Positions 1 through 10,924 of a DNA stretch of 64,000 nt are shown here, one piece after another. The notes under the pieces are model-generated. The model had not been told where the DNA came from, did no database searches, and saw nothing but the letters and a program-made list of their open reading frames with translations. The position numbers were made by a program, and so were the translations under genes. Within the stretch, counting starts at the first letter, position 1. The number at the start of each line of letters is the position of its first letter. The stretch comes from Mytilisepta virgata (lineage: Eukaryota > Mollusca > Bivalvia > Mytilida > Mytilidae), in NCBI GenBank assembly GCA_028015205.1, contig CM051517.1, positions 42,667,135 through 42,731,134 of the forward strand, in the 5' to 3' direction.

Positions 1-1790
1 AAAAGGTGATTTCATTGTATTACATTATAAGACGTAAATGGATATTTCAGAGTTTTTGATGGTATTCTGGTTTTGAAATATAGACATAGGCACTCGTTAA
101 AATCTTAGACTTATAAATATCAATACATATGTTGACCAAGGAATAGCTGATCATGAAAGTCAGTGAGAGCAGTGACACAAACAGCCAACAGTACATATAT
201 GAATATATGATACTTTGAAACTAAAGCACTGACAATGTGAACTTGAAACCGGGATTTAGATTAGGTTTTCCGAAAGAATAAACACATTATCGTATAAGAC
301 CTATTCTGTATTGTTTAATTAAAACTGATTATGTAGGGATAAAAAAATTCTTGATATTTGGGATAATTTCATGCGAAATATGGTTTTGAAATGTTATCGC
401 TAATACTAGTGTTCACGATACAGCATTTGTATCTATAATACTAAATTTACGAATTAGCCGAATAGGCGGCAAAACGCGTGGTTCAAAATAAACGATGTAT
501 GGTTCAGATTATAAAGGTTATTATCGGATTTGACAATCTGCATTTATAAATTTTAAACTGTAGTTTTGTTTATGTGCAAATGGAATTTGCATGGACTTTT
601 CCGGTATGAATTCTCCAACATATCCCTTAGAAGGTTCTCGAATGCATCATTTTAACACATTGATTTAAATAAACAATTATCACATATTTTAAATGTATTT
701 TTGTTTGAAATTACGGAAGAAGAATAAAACAAATTAAAAACATTCTCCTTCGAGTGGGATGTTTCCGCTTCATGTATTCAGGATTGTTTTTCAACAATAA
801 CGCAATTTCTCCTAACTGTAAAGGTTATGAACTTTGAAGATTATGAAGAAATAAGGTAAAGTTCAAACGAATTCCTAACTTAGTGTTTTTTGGATTGCTC
901 GGATTTTACCTTGCACAAAGTGATAACACCAACCATTATCTATTTTTACATCATTTGTAATGTGACCTGTCTAAATATATCTCTACCATACAATTCCCTG
1001 TAAGCCCTAGATAAAAATATGTTTAACAAATAGTCATCTTTATCATTAATGACGAAATTTATCTCGGACATTTTTGATAAATATATAAACGTGGACGTCA
1101 CACGCAACCACACACTAAAAATGCTTTTATCGTCTGATTATTGGATATATTTGTGAAATTAAGCCTCGCTTGCCCTGCTCATAATGACAATGAACAATTG
1201 GAACAATTATTTTCCAAAAATATGCTCTTCGGAACTCCCGGCATCGTTTGAAAAATTCATCCGTCACTAAGGAAATGTTTACATCTACAATTTCATTTTC
1301 ATATTTATTCTGAAGGAAAAAGGTAATGCATTATGAAATGTGTATTTAATGAAAGCTTTTCATCAAGTTCCAGTTCAGAATTAATTGTAACAATAAAAAT
1401 ATTGACAATCTATGTGGTTGTGTTTTCGTCATAGATTTTGACTTTGATGGAACCTTACGGTCCATTTTGGTAATTCTACGTGGCATATAGTCTACTTCAT
1501 CAGTGTTTTCATCTTCAGTAGTAACGAACAGCCGTGTGACAATTGGGTCACGTTGACCTACATTTCACGCTTCATTGACTTGGTTAAAGTTTGCAATTCT
1601 GGAATACTACATCATATATAGACATGAAACTATCAGTTGAAACCACCTACTTGACAGGAAAGTTTATGGGAAGCCTGCCACAACATCCATATTGAGTTCC
1701 TGTTCCATCAATGACATGGCCGCAACAACTTTTTATAGTCAATATGGCCACCACAAAAAAAAAAATAAAAATAAAAAAAAAAAAATGCTT
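1..1790. other. Gene-free AT-rich stretch
   Basis: I see no open frame with codon-like content, no splice-framed exon and no recognisable repeat family here. It ends in an A-rich tract (about 1755-1785) that leads into the Helitron-like terminus. Confidence 0.5.
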
Positions 1791-1795
1791 ATTTT

Positions 1796-1823
1796 CCCGC
1801 GCTCGCGCGGGTTCAATGTCTAG
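1796..1823 (+). mobile_element. Helitron-like 3' terminus
   Basis: A GC-rich hairpin (CCCGCG, loop CTCG, CGCGGG; 1796-1811) is followed eight bases later by CTAG at 1820-1823 and a T. Helitrons end in a short hairpin followed by CTRR and insert between A and T, so this fits a Helitron 3' end in otherwise AT-rich DNA. I could not locate the matching TC 5' end, so the extent of the element is unknown. Confidence 0.4.
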
Positions 1824-1824
1824 T

Positions 1825-3014
1825 TATTATAATATTGGCTTGGAGACAAAAATATCCTAACCCTTTCCGTCTTTTAATTATGCACGTTTCCTCAAAGTAT
1901 CACGGTCTAGTAATAGAGCTCAAGGTTGAGATTGGAAAGCTGGAACAAATACCCAAACTTATGAAGAGCAGCTGATTTAGATGCAACAAATCACTAAATC
2001 AGTTTGATCGATTACGTCTGTTATTTAAGGTCTTGCACAAAAAGATTTCAGTACTAAGTGGAACAGAAAATGTGCTCAGATCTTATCATGAAGAGTAAAA
2101 CTATAATTTCCAAGACCAATTAATAAATATTATTCATATCCATTAAATAGTACAATACATTTTCGTGAGCATCATTTCTAATGTGTGAAATGAATCTGAC
2201 ACAAAATTCCGTCCGTGTGATTTATCAAGTAATGTGATGTGTCATACAACCACTCATTATTTTAATCCAGTACATAAGATGTTAAACAGATATTTCCTTT
2301 TAACCTGTTTAAAAGATCTAACTCCTAACTGCTGTAAAAGTTATACTTTGTGTAATTATTATCACGTTATAATTCCGCGTGGTCTATCTTTTGTTCTATT
2401 TTATACATTTATCTCACTATTATATAGCTCTGTCTTGCTGAAATTGTATTTGACTGTAACATTGTGGTTATTTTGTTTGCGCTACAGCATTGTTTTGGCT
2501 TTCAATATCTTCCGTCAAAATACCCTGCATAAAATATATATTTACGACTTATTCTACAATAACGTATAAACTAAACGGGAAAAAACTTGACTATACCCCC
2601 CCCCCCTTTTCCCCTCTGGTAAAGCTTGATATTGTATTGATCAAAATTAGTTTTGTCTATTAATTCATTGATGTTTTCAAGGTAGGTGTACGTAACTGGG
2701 CTATATGTCAGATTTTTATAACATTCTGTATGCGACTAGAGCATGTTGACCCGCATCTGAATGTCGAAACAATAATGTATGTGCATTCTAACTGTAACTT
2801 TAATATTTTCCAAAATATTGTGTATCAAATTTTGGCTCACATGATGTGTAAAATGTATATAGAATTAAATGTGGCTTCAAAATGTCACTTTTTAGATTTT
2901 AAATTATCGGATTTCTAAAAATCTTTCCCCTAGGTTTTCGCCATCGAAATTTTCTTTTAAATGATATAATAATATAAATATTCAAATAGGGGTCACCACA
3001 TTCATTTTTTAATA
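1825..3014. other. Gene-free stretch
   Basis: The open frames at 2234-2569 and 2730-2918 are low-complexity, AT-driven and match nothing I know. A C-rich run lies near 2597-2615. Nothing else is recognised. Confidence 0.45.
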
Positions 3015-3523
3015 CAGTCAACTCTCGTTATGTCAAACTCGCTTGAGTCGAATTTACGGATGGCTAGAATTTTTTATATGTTTTACAGTGAAAACCTATG
3101 TAGTTTGACTCCTTTTTAGTCGAATTTGCATGACTCGAATTTTCTTATATCTCGAACTAAATTTTGAATCCCAAATTATAAAAACAACGCAAATTTTATT
3201 CGTTATGTGGAATGATCGTCATCAAAACATCACCTTGCGGATTTATCGTCTTCACAGGTAAGTTTTATTTTCGGTAATTGACAATCGGTGTCTATTGAGT
3301 TATAAAGAATTCACACTGATTGTGAAAAACAATTTACCTTTAGTAGATGTTTTTGAATCAACAAGTAAATCATCATCTATCGTTTTCACCAGCACCTACA
3401 AAGATTTTAGAATTATCGGAAGCAGTAAATTACCTCCCCTTCGTAACTTGGAAAATTTTTCAGCCCCGTTTTAGTCGAATTTCTTCTATCTCAAATTCGA
3501 GATAACGAGAGTATATTAAACTG
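3015..3523. mobile_element. TIR element, pogo/Tigger-like MITE
   Basis: The left end after TA reads CAGTCAACTCTCGTTATGTC. The right end, read inward on the other strand, begins CAGTTTAATATACTCTCGTT and continues with TATCTCGAATT. The shared CTCTCGTTAT.TC core plus CAG ends suggest pogo/Tigger-type terminal repeats. The interior contains several TCGAATTT motifs and no transposase frame. The right TA target copy is not clean. Confidence 0.4.
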
Positions 3524-3649
3524 ATTATTATATGTAGAGTGAAAAAAATAGAGTAACGTCGATACGACATCGTACTGTAAATTGAAGTTTTTTTTGTGTT
3601 TTTTAGTGGGGTCCATGTGGTTCATTTATTTTTATTTTTAAGGGGTAGT

Positions 3650-4068
3650 GTTTGTATTGTTTTGGATTGATAACACTGCGGGTAACCCAACTTATACACC
3701 GATCACACTCCCTTGATAACCACAAGACCGTTCTTCATTCCTTCGGCATTTCTACAAAGGGTGAAGAAATGGACCTTCATGCTCTTTATTGGATTCCTAA
3801 ACTACATAAGAATCCGTTTAAACAAAGGTACATTGCTGAGTCAGCTAATTGCTCTACAAAACCCCTTTCAAAGATTTTAACATTCATATTGACATTTATT
3901 AAAGAGGGCCTTCAGAATTACTGTGAAACATAATATTCCACCAGTGGCGTCAATCAGATGTGGATTCTTAAAAGTTCAAAAAATTTATTACAATATCTAA
4001 AATCAAAATCTTTGGATACATGCAACAGTATATAAAAAAAATTCGACTTCCCTACACTCTACACTAAT
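3650..4068 (+). pseudogene. Penelope-type RT fragment, N-terminal part
   Basis: The frame contains LYWIPKLHKNPFKQRYIA, then STKPLSKIL, then after a stop SGVNQMWILKSSKNL and FDFPTLYT. These are the finger/palm-entry blocks of a reverse-transcriptase family abundant in bivalve genomes that I place near Penelope-like elements (from memory). Stops and a frameshift interrupt it. It is cut at about 4070 by another element and resumes in the same orientation at 5745. Non-functional relic. Confidence 0.7.
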
Positions 4069-4077
4069 TAAAAAATT

Positions 4078-5710
4078 GTTTGTTTGGCATTGCCGACCCA
4101 CACTATCAGCAGGTGGGTAGGTAGGTAGGGAATTTTTTTTTTTACATTTAAAAGCTTTATATTTTCAGACTGGTTTTTCACAGGAAAAGAGGAAGATATG
4201 ACATATTACAATTACACGCAAGGCCCATACACCTACTTCTCAATTAACTGATCTGAATCATTTAGTGTAGATTAGTTCGATTAATGCATACATGTGCATT
4301 AAATTGTAGATAAATGTGGCAACATATTTATTTAATTAATTTAGTAATTTATTAAGATAGATTGTTGAAATATGAAATATCACATGCTTACTAGTAATAT
4401 AGGTAAATTATATCGATAAAATCTCTTCATATTTTGAGGATAACATCTTGATATAGTTTGTTGAGTTAACAGTAATGTTTGTTATTGTAGATCATTATAG
4501 GTAATATCTTGCTGGTACTGTTAAATCAATTGTTTTGTTCGACATGTTAGTTTTCTACTATCAATAATAGTTTTGGTTTATTTGAATTGATATTTACCAT
4601 ATTTCGGATTTCCCTAATCCTCATCAGCCATTAAGGAGATAAAAACCATTGTGGTTTAATAGGACAGTATATGGTGTTGCCATTTTAGTTTTTAGTAGAA
4701 TAAATACTTTTGTTAAGATTATTTAAACTTGAGGTTTTAGATTTTTAGTTTGTACGCATTTTAGCTGAAGTTACATATTGCGCCAAGTTTTTGTTACGCT
4801 TGTATGCAACCATTGGTGGTCTTTGAAACAATTGGTTAGCTAGTTCACATTCAGTAATGAGATGCCAGTGTTTTTGGATTAACTTTGGTAGATGTCGTAA
4901 ACTGCTATGATATTTTGTCGTAAGAGCTAGCGGAATATTTGTGTTAGATTTTTTCTTATATTCAAGAGTTTTCGCCCTTGACATAATGTTCGTTTTTTTT
5001 TCATGATTTGATTATGGAATTGATTTCTTTTGCTTTATATCCTCTTTTTAAGAATCGTTGGATAGGTAATTCGATTTCTTGTTTTCTTTGTTCTTGGTCA
5101 CTGTTGTTTCGTATGTGTCTAATTATTTTCCCTTTTGCTATACCTTTGAATAATTTGTCATTGTGGGATGAGGATCGATGTAAGATCCAAAGGTTTCCAT
5201 TGGTTTGTGGAATGATTATATATCTAGAATACCTGTTTCTTTGTATCTTTTCCCTTTGTATATTTTAGTATCTAAAAATGTTGTTTGATGATATGAGTAG
5301 TTGTAAGTAAATTTCAATTATTTGTGCTCTTGGTTTGCAATTTTAAAGAGTTTTTCTATTTGGAGATAATCTCCATTGAAAAGAATTATCCCATCATCTT
5401 GATAGCGAAGATGGGCAATTATTTGTTTTTTGAAGGGGAATTTAGAAAAAATTGTTTCAATGACTTCGTACGCCCGAAGGTCACTATTACAATTACATGT
5501 TTGCTCTCAATACAGTGTACAGCAAGCGTTTTTACGATTGTGGTTTGAAATAAGTAAAGCCCGGAACAAGCTCCCTAGATAGGATCAAAATTCTGGCAAG
5601 ATTCAGATTTTTTTTAAATACAAAAAAAAAAAATAAAAAATTCTGAAATGCAAATAAAATTATTTGGGCGGCAAGTTTTTCAGTGGGTAGAGCGGCAATG
5701 CCAAACAAAT
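4078..5710 (-). mobile_element. Penelope-type insertion with inverted ends, splitting an older RT
   Basis: The segment is bounded by an inverted repeat. The left end is GTTTGTTTGGCATTGCCG (4078-4095); the right end (5693-5710) is its reverse complement except for the outermost base. It lies between two collinear pieces of a + strand RT pseudogene and carries RT sequence on the - strand. Inverted flanking repeats with an RT inside suit Penelope-like elements, whose terminal repeats are often rearranged. I did not find a target-site duplication. The part 4096-4740 has no readable coding sequence. Confidence 0.5.
4745..5530 (-). pseudogene. Penelope-type reverse transcriptase, C-terminal half, broken
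   Basis: Read on the - strand, this contains the catalytic block RYQDDGIILFNG, then TTFLDTKIYKGKRY, then GNLWILHRSSSHNDKLFKG, and in a shifted frame PLALTTKYHSSLRHLPKLI and FQRPPMVAYKRNKNL. The order matches the palm, thumb and linker regions of Penelope-like RTs that precede a GIY-YIG endonuclease; I see no endonuclease downstream. There is at least one in-frame stop after the first block and one frameshift near 4990. It lies antisense inside the + strand RT relic. Confidence 0.65.
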
Positions 5711-5744
5711 CAAATTTTATTTTAGGCCTAACATACCACATTCT

Positions 5745-6450
5745 CAATTAAAAGATCCATTAAAGCAACTAGTTCAATGTTTATTTAAGAAAAATGGACA
5801 CGCAGGTATAAATTTCTAGTACTAGGTAGAGAAAAGGCTTATTTCGTGAAGAACCACTCTGATTCTGACAAAAAGTATTCTGAAGATGAAATTACAAAAA
5901 TGTTATGAAGCGGACTTCATTAAAGGGTTACTACGTGAAAACAAAAAGAAACTAGCCCAATCCTTTAATTTCACTTTTCGTTATATAGATGACGTGTTGT
6001 CGTTAAATAACGACAAATTCCTAGACTTTCTACATCTAATTTACCCCAGTGAGTTTGAAATTAAGGATACTACAGATACACCAAAGTCCGCTTCATATTT
6101 GGATTTGTTTCTTGAAATAGGCAATAAGGGACATTTGAACAAAAAAATTTATGACAAACGTGATGACTTATACCTTCCTGTTGTTAATTTTCCCTTCGTG
6201 AGTAACAATATACCAGCACCGCCTGCGTATGGCGTCTACGTTTCTCAGCTTATCCGATTTTAAAGGGCATGCGTGAGTTACACTAACTTTCGACAAAGAG
6301 GATTAATGCTGTCACAAAAGCTTCTTAACCAGGGTTTTATCAAGGATAAGTTGATGTCATCACTTAGGAAATTTTACGGTCGTCATCACGAATTGATTGA
6401 CCATTACAGTGTTCCAAAATCTAAAAAGATGATGTTCCCACTGTCGTAAC
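5745..6450 (+). pseudogene. Penelope-type RT fragment, C-terminal part
   Basis: This continues the relic interrupted at 4068. It shows QLVQCLFKKNG, then VLGREKAYFVKNHSDSDKK, then jumps at about 5900 to YEADFIKGLL, FNFTFRYIDDVLSLNND, SASYLDLFLEIG, YDKRDDLYLPVVNFPF and AYGVYVSQLIRF. After a frame change, LRKFYGRHHELIDHY follows at 6360-6410. YIDD is the RT active-site box. The block that normally carries the upstream palm motif is missing at the 5900 junction, so this copy also has an internal deletion. Confidence 0.7.
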
Positions 6451-6694
6451 ATTTCATGTGCCTCCACCGATTTGTGACTTCCATCGGATTGACTGTGTTG
6501 AACTTTACGACGGGTGCCGTATACGGAGCAGGAACTGCTTACCCTTCCGAAGCACTTGGGTTCACTCCTGGTTTTTATAGGAGTTCGTGTTGTTTATTGT
6601 TTTTTAGTTTTCTGTGTTTATTTGTTGTGCTTGTGGTTGTTCATTTGTCTTCCCGGGTTTGTCTCCCTTATGGATTACGTTTTTTTATTGCTCC
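6451..6694 (+). repeat. 3' non-coding tail of the RT element
   Basis: Sequence after the RT frame (GACGGGTGCCGTATACGGAG, CTTACCCTTCCGAAGCACTT) resembles the 3' flank I remember from this bivalve RT family. The two + strand ORFs here are T-rich and probably not coding. Confidence 0.4.
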
Positions 6695-7010
6695 TTAGGT
6701 ATATTTGTCCTTTTTTTTTGGTCTTGTCTTCGTTGTTCTCCGGAGTTGTGAATTGGTTTCGATTTTCCTTCCTTCGAATATCCCTTTGGTATTTCTTGAC
6801 ATTACTAGATATGAAGTAGAAGTTGGTGTGCCTTTAGTCTCTTTAATTTCCAGTTCTCTGGGATTGATGAGATGTAGGTTATCTTTAGAGTAAGGATTAT
6901 TAAATGACAAAACATCATCTATGTAGCAGAAACTGAAATTAAAGGACTGGGCTAGTTTCTTTCCTTTCCGATTGTTGGACGATTTTCATCGAGAACAAAT
7001 CTGTGGATCA
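6695..7010 (-). pseudogene. Second YIDD-type RT fragment, antisense
   Basis: The - strand reads an AQSFNF-like block, YIDDVLSFNNPYSKDNLHLI, then NPRELEIKETKGTPTSTSYL, which parallels FRYIDDVLSLNND and PSEFEIKDTTDTPKSASYLD in the + strand copy just to the left. It is therefore a second, diverged member of the same RT family, head-on to the first, and only about 100 residues long. Confidence 0.6.
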
Positions 7011-7077
7011 TATATTTATTTATTAATAACGAAAGCGGAAGTTTACGGCAATCAAATAATATTTTATATATAGAATA

Positions 7078-7500
7078 GATAATGGAAACTGGGAATGTGT
7101 CAAAGAGACAACAACCCGACCAAAGAGCAGAAAACAGCTCAAGGCTACCAATGGGTCTTCAACGCAGCGACAAAATCCCACACCCGCCGGCGGGCTTCAG
7201 CTGGCCCCTAAACAATAATGCATACTGGTTCAAAGAATTGGACGGCACACTAAACTCCGGAACTTACAAATTAACCAAAATTTAAAAAAAACACACAAGA
7301 CTAACAAAAGCTAGAGGTTCCCGACTTGGGACAGGCGCAAAAAAACAGCGGGGTTAAACGTTTTGTAAGATCTCAACCCTCCCCTATAGCTCTAACCAAT
7401 GGGGAATAAACAAACACACAGCGATACAAACAGTAAAACTCATTTCAAAAGATGTCCGAGTCCAATGTTAAAAAACTAAGCAAAATGATAATGATCAAAA
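7078..7500 (+). repeat. Interspersed bivalve repeat
   Basis: A GC-richer block beginning near GGAAACTGGGAATGTGTCAA and continuing through GACTTGGGACAGGCGC and AGATCTCAACCCTCCC. I recognise it from memory as a high-copy sequence in mussel genomic DNA, often next to RT relics. Its 67-codon frame (7082-7285) is not clearly a protein. Confidence 0.45.
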
Positions 7501-9285
7501 CATTCTTGAAATAGGTTTTTGAGAAATGGCGATTTAAAGTGAAAAAAATATTTCGGCTGTTTTCACTTGAAATCCACTCTAAAAGATCTTGATTTAAAGA
7601 ATTTTAAATCAGGTTTTTATATGTGGAAACATTAAAGTTAAAAAAAATTCGATTCCCATATTCTACCTGCATGAGGCCAAATTGCATAATAAAAATCCGT
7701 AATAAAACGGATTCATTTATCTCCCAACTTTATAAATAAACACCAAAAAAAAATTGAAGAAAATGCCTATTATGACTCAAAGACGAGTTTTCAATATAAA
7801 TTCTGTCCATCAAAAATAAGAATACTTACTGTTAACACAGCAATATATTGTCTTTTCTTCCTGTCATTATATCATACACAATATTAGAAATAATCTCGTC
7901 CTCAAAATGTTCCTACGAATTTACAGTTCATTGTACTGAAGTGAAATTATAAGATAAGTATTATGCTTTAGTTTTCTCATAAATTTGAAGTTTTTTACAT
8001 GATTTTATACTTAAATTATGATTATCTGTAGATATATCCTAGAACAATCTGTAACAAATTGCTGATACACACGGTTTAATTATTAACATGGGATTAAAAT
8101 ATCTAAATAATATATATATTAAAAGTATTAACATGGGAAAGAAATACATTTTTTTACATTTCTTATCTCATAACACATTATTATAACCATTATACCATCG
8201 GTCATTGTCCATTAATGATAGTTTTAGTAATACTGGTTAGATTTACACGCAATGTTTATCATTTTTCTATAATGTTCTTTGGTTTTTAAGCCCTTTTAAT
8301 CAGCGTTTTGATTTTGGATACAACATTTTATGGTTATTAAGGATCTGAATCTGTTGTAAAATATTTCCTTGGACTTTCCATACATTTTCGCCTTTGATTT
8401 GATTGCAGATGAGACATTGCATGTACAGTGCAATAAAATTGATATCACAATAATTATTGTTACTGCTTGTCCTCTAGGTTGTGAGCAAAATATGAAGTGA
8501 TCTTTCTTCAAAGTTTGATCTATGACCATTACATAATAATTGGTTTAATTAACCAAATATCAAAATGATTCTTAATTTACTTATCAGCTTAGAAAACATT
8601 TTAGTCAACATACACAGGTGCAGACTCTGCTTTGCAAATTAACCGAACAATATTATACTGGTATATACATAATTTAATTCAACAAAGAATTACGTAATAT
8701 TAGCTCATTAATTATTACCAAAGATTTAAGAAAGGTTGAAGAGTAGTTGTCTGAATTTTTTTTGCAATAAAAAACTGTTGTTATTTTCTAACATTTTCGT
8801 TTTTAAATGTTGCTTACATTCAAGTCATCAGAGGTATAAATGCATTGGGCTAATGGGAAATTTGACGGGATTACTTCGACAAATCCGAGATTTCGACTCA
8901 TCGTGGTTCGATTGTATTTTTTTCTGATCTAGTTTGTACGTGCAGTTATCAGCTTCGTGCATAGCTTATAATTAGGAGAGATGTAAGTAGTCTATACTGC
9001 GTTTGCTGCTTTTTACATTTACTGTTACCACCTGCCGGATCCGTTTGCAGGTAGTATGAAAGTCAGGTTTTAAAATACTGTAATTAAATTATAAAAGCTT
9101 TCTTCAAAAGGAGTCCCTGGTAATAGGTAAGATAAATATACATGTAGTTTATTAAGTCTTGAAACGTATTGTATATATTGTATATATGTATCTAATAGAC
9201 ATGTAAGATGTCCCAACACTGTGCCTTTTGTCTTCAAAACTAAATCGTGAATGAATCACATTTCGGTAGAAATATCTACTCATAA
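7501..9285. other. Gene-free stretch
   Basis: AT-rich with no supported gene. The end segment 8830-8930 (TTTGACGGGATTACTTCGAC) resembles part of the TIR element at 44614-45081 and is probably a worn copy of that family. Confidence 0.4.
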
Positions 9286-9926
9286 ATGTTAGTTAAGTGC
9301 TTTTGACATATATGTACCCTAAGATATAATGTTATCCTCTAACAGACAGTATCTATTATTTCGGATTCTCTACGGTGTATTTTTTCTTTTGATAAAACTA
9401 ATAACGTCTTTTCTTTCTTTATCCGATTGACTGCTGTGCTAATTCTAATGATGGGAGTGTTGTTTCTGTGTTTAATAGGGTTGTCGCCATGTAGCTTTGA
9501 TAAAAAAGGTTATTTGTATTTACAGTATACAATGATATTCTTTTGATATATGGGGAGATTTATCTCATACACAGTAGAACAAAAATATTGACATGGTATT
9601 GCGACTAGTCTTTCTCCTGAGCTTACTTTGTTAGTAACTCTTAAAAAGTAACTGTAGACACTCGAGTGGTGAACAAGTCTTGGTCAAACTGTTACATCAG
9701 GAAATGTGTATTGAGGCAATACTGCATCCTGAGTTGTTTAATGCTGAAATACCCTAGGAAATCCATTTCTACAGATGTCAGCAATTGACCATCTTAAATC
9801 ACTTGCCAGTAATGAAGTATTTGGTTTCTTCCATAAATGGCTGTTTTCAGTGGAAGATGATACTATCTGTTAGAGGATAACATTATATCTTAGGGTACAT
9901 ATATGTCAAAAGCACTTAACTAACAT
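9286..9926. mobile_element. Element with about 69-bp terminal inverted repeats
   Basis: The arm 9286-9354 (ATGTTAGTTAAGTGCTTTTG ...) reappears as a nearly perfect reverse complement at 9857-9926 (... CAAAAGCACTTAACTAACAT). I see only one or two mismatches near the inner end. The roughly 500-bp core has no long ORF. A non-autonomous DNA transposon is the simplest reading; a local inverted duplication is the alternative. Confidence 0.6.
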
Positions 9927-10025
9927 ATATATATATATCATCATCATCTTTTTAATAAAATATTCTCTAGCATAAGACATTGACGAATAAAGAAATTTAT
10001 AGATTTTGCCAAACATCCTGGGAAA

Positions 10026-10249
10026 GGAGCAACCATTTGATCCTTAGGTTGGGGCTAGGATCAAATTTGAAATAAAAAGGCAGGACTAGGATTTTGGCAA
10101 AATAAAAAGACAGGATCACTTTAGGTGTGGAAAAAATGCAGGACCTGTGTCAATCCAGGACCAAAATTTCGACGAAAAAATAGACAGGATCGAGCATTTG
10201 ATCCTACCAACCCCCCCCCCCCCCCCGTAAAAAATCAAATGGTTGCTCC
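10026..10249. mobile_element. MITE, GGAGCAACCATTTGAT family, copy 1
   Basis: Perfect 16-bp inverted ends: GGAGCAACCATTTGAT at 10026-10041 and its reverse complement at 10234-10249. The interior repeats an AGGATC/GATCC theme and includes a run of 16 C (10211-10226). A second copy in the opposite orientation begins at about 63890. Confidence 0.65.
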
Positions 10250-10649
10250 CTAAGGGTGTAATAGTATCCTTTACCTTGTCAATTATTTATTCAATAATCG
10301 GTGGAATAGGTAGGTCAAGTTGGTGATTGTGAAATGTATGTCTTGAAAGCCGACATATAAAGCTTTCTATATCCATTAGTGAGAATTTTTTTCTAATCTC
10401 AAAACTAACTTTCTTGGTGACAGTTGAAACAGAATCTATATTTAGTAACTGTTTATATTGAAATTCCGTTTCCATTTCTTCTTTTTGCATTAAACTTGTA
10501 TCATATGTGTTTATATATAAATGTATGTTGTATGTACTTAAGATTTTAGTTGATGGACTTTCCATAAGAGATTGATGCTGGGTTGCTAAACATTGAAAAA
10601 TTAATTTTATGAGGTGTCTCATAACATTAAATAACAAAATTACATAACT

Positions 10650-10921
10650 GTGTGAAACTGATTATAAGAGAGGGTGAGGGAAATCCGAAGGACCATCAAA
10701 CAATCATTAATCCAGAGATATCCACGGATACACAACACACAAAAAATATTTTAAAAATAATAAGAAACATGGACCCCACCAAAACACCCGGGATTGGAAA
10801 TGAGAAAGTGAAGTCTGGATGGGTAAGCAGCTCCTGCCTACGTTTACCACGCTGCTTATTTGTATCTCCGGTGTTGAAAGTCATGGCTGATATGGAAGCA
10901 GATTGGTACATGTTGTTTGCC
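10650..10921. repeat. Possible RT-element tail fragment
   Basis: GGATGGGTAAGCAGCTCCTG followed by ACCACGCTGCTTATTTG resembles, in the opposite orientation, the motif at about 6500-6560 that trails the RT relic. I infer a diverged fragment of the same family. The 90-codon + frame here is unlikely to be a gene. Confidence 0.3.
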
Positions 10922-10924
10922 TAA

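Noticed and set aside
2234..2569. 111-codon ORF
   Set aside because: AT-driven composition, no motif, no splice context, no neighbouring exon.
5008..5268. 86-codon + strand ORF
   Set aside because: Antisense shadow of the - strand Penelope-type RT.
6456..6893. Overlapping + strand ORFs rich in Phe/Leu
   Set aside because: T-rich tail of an RT element and antisense of a second RT fragment.
10287..10637. 116-codon ORF on the - strand
   Set aside because: The sequence is protein-like in places, but I recognise no family and see no flanking exon. It lies between repeats; could be a transposon fragment. Not listed as a gene for lack of support.
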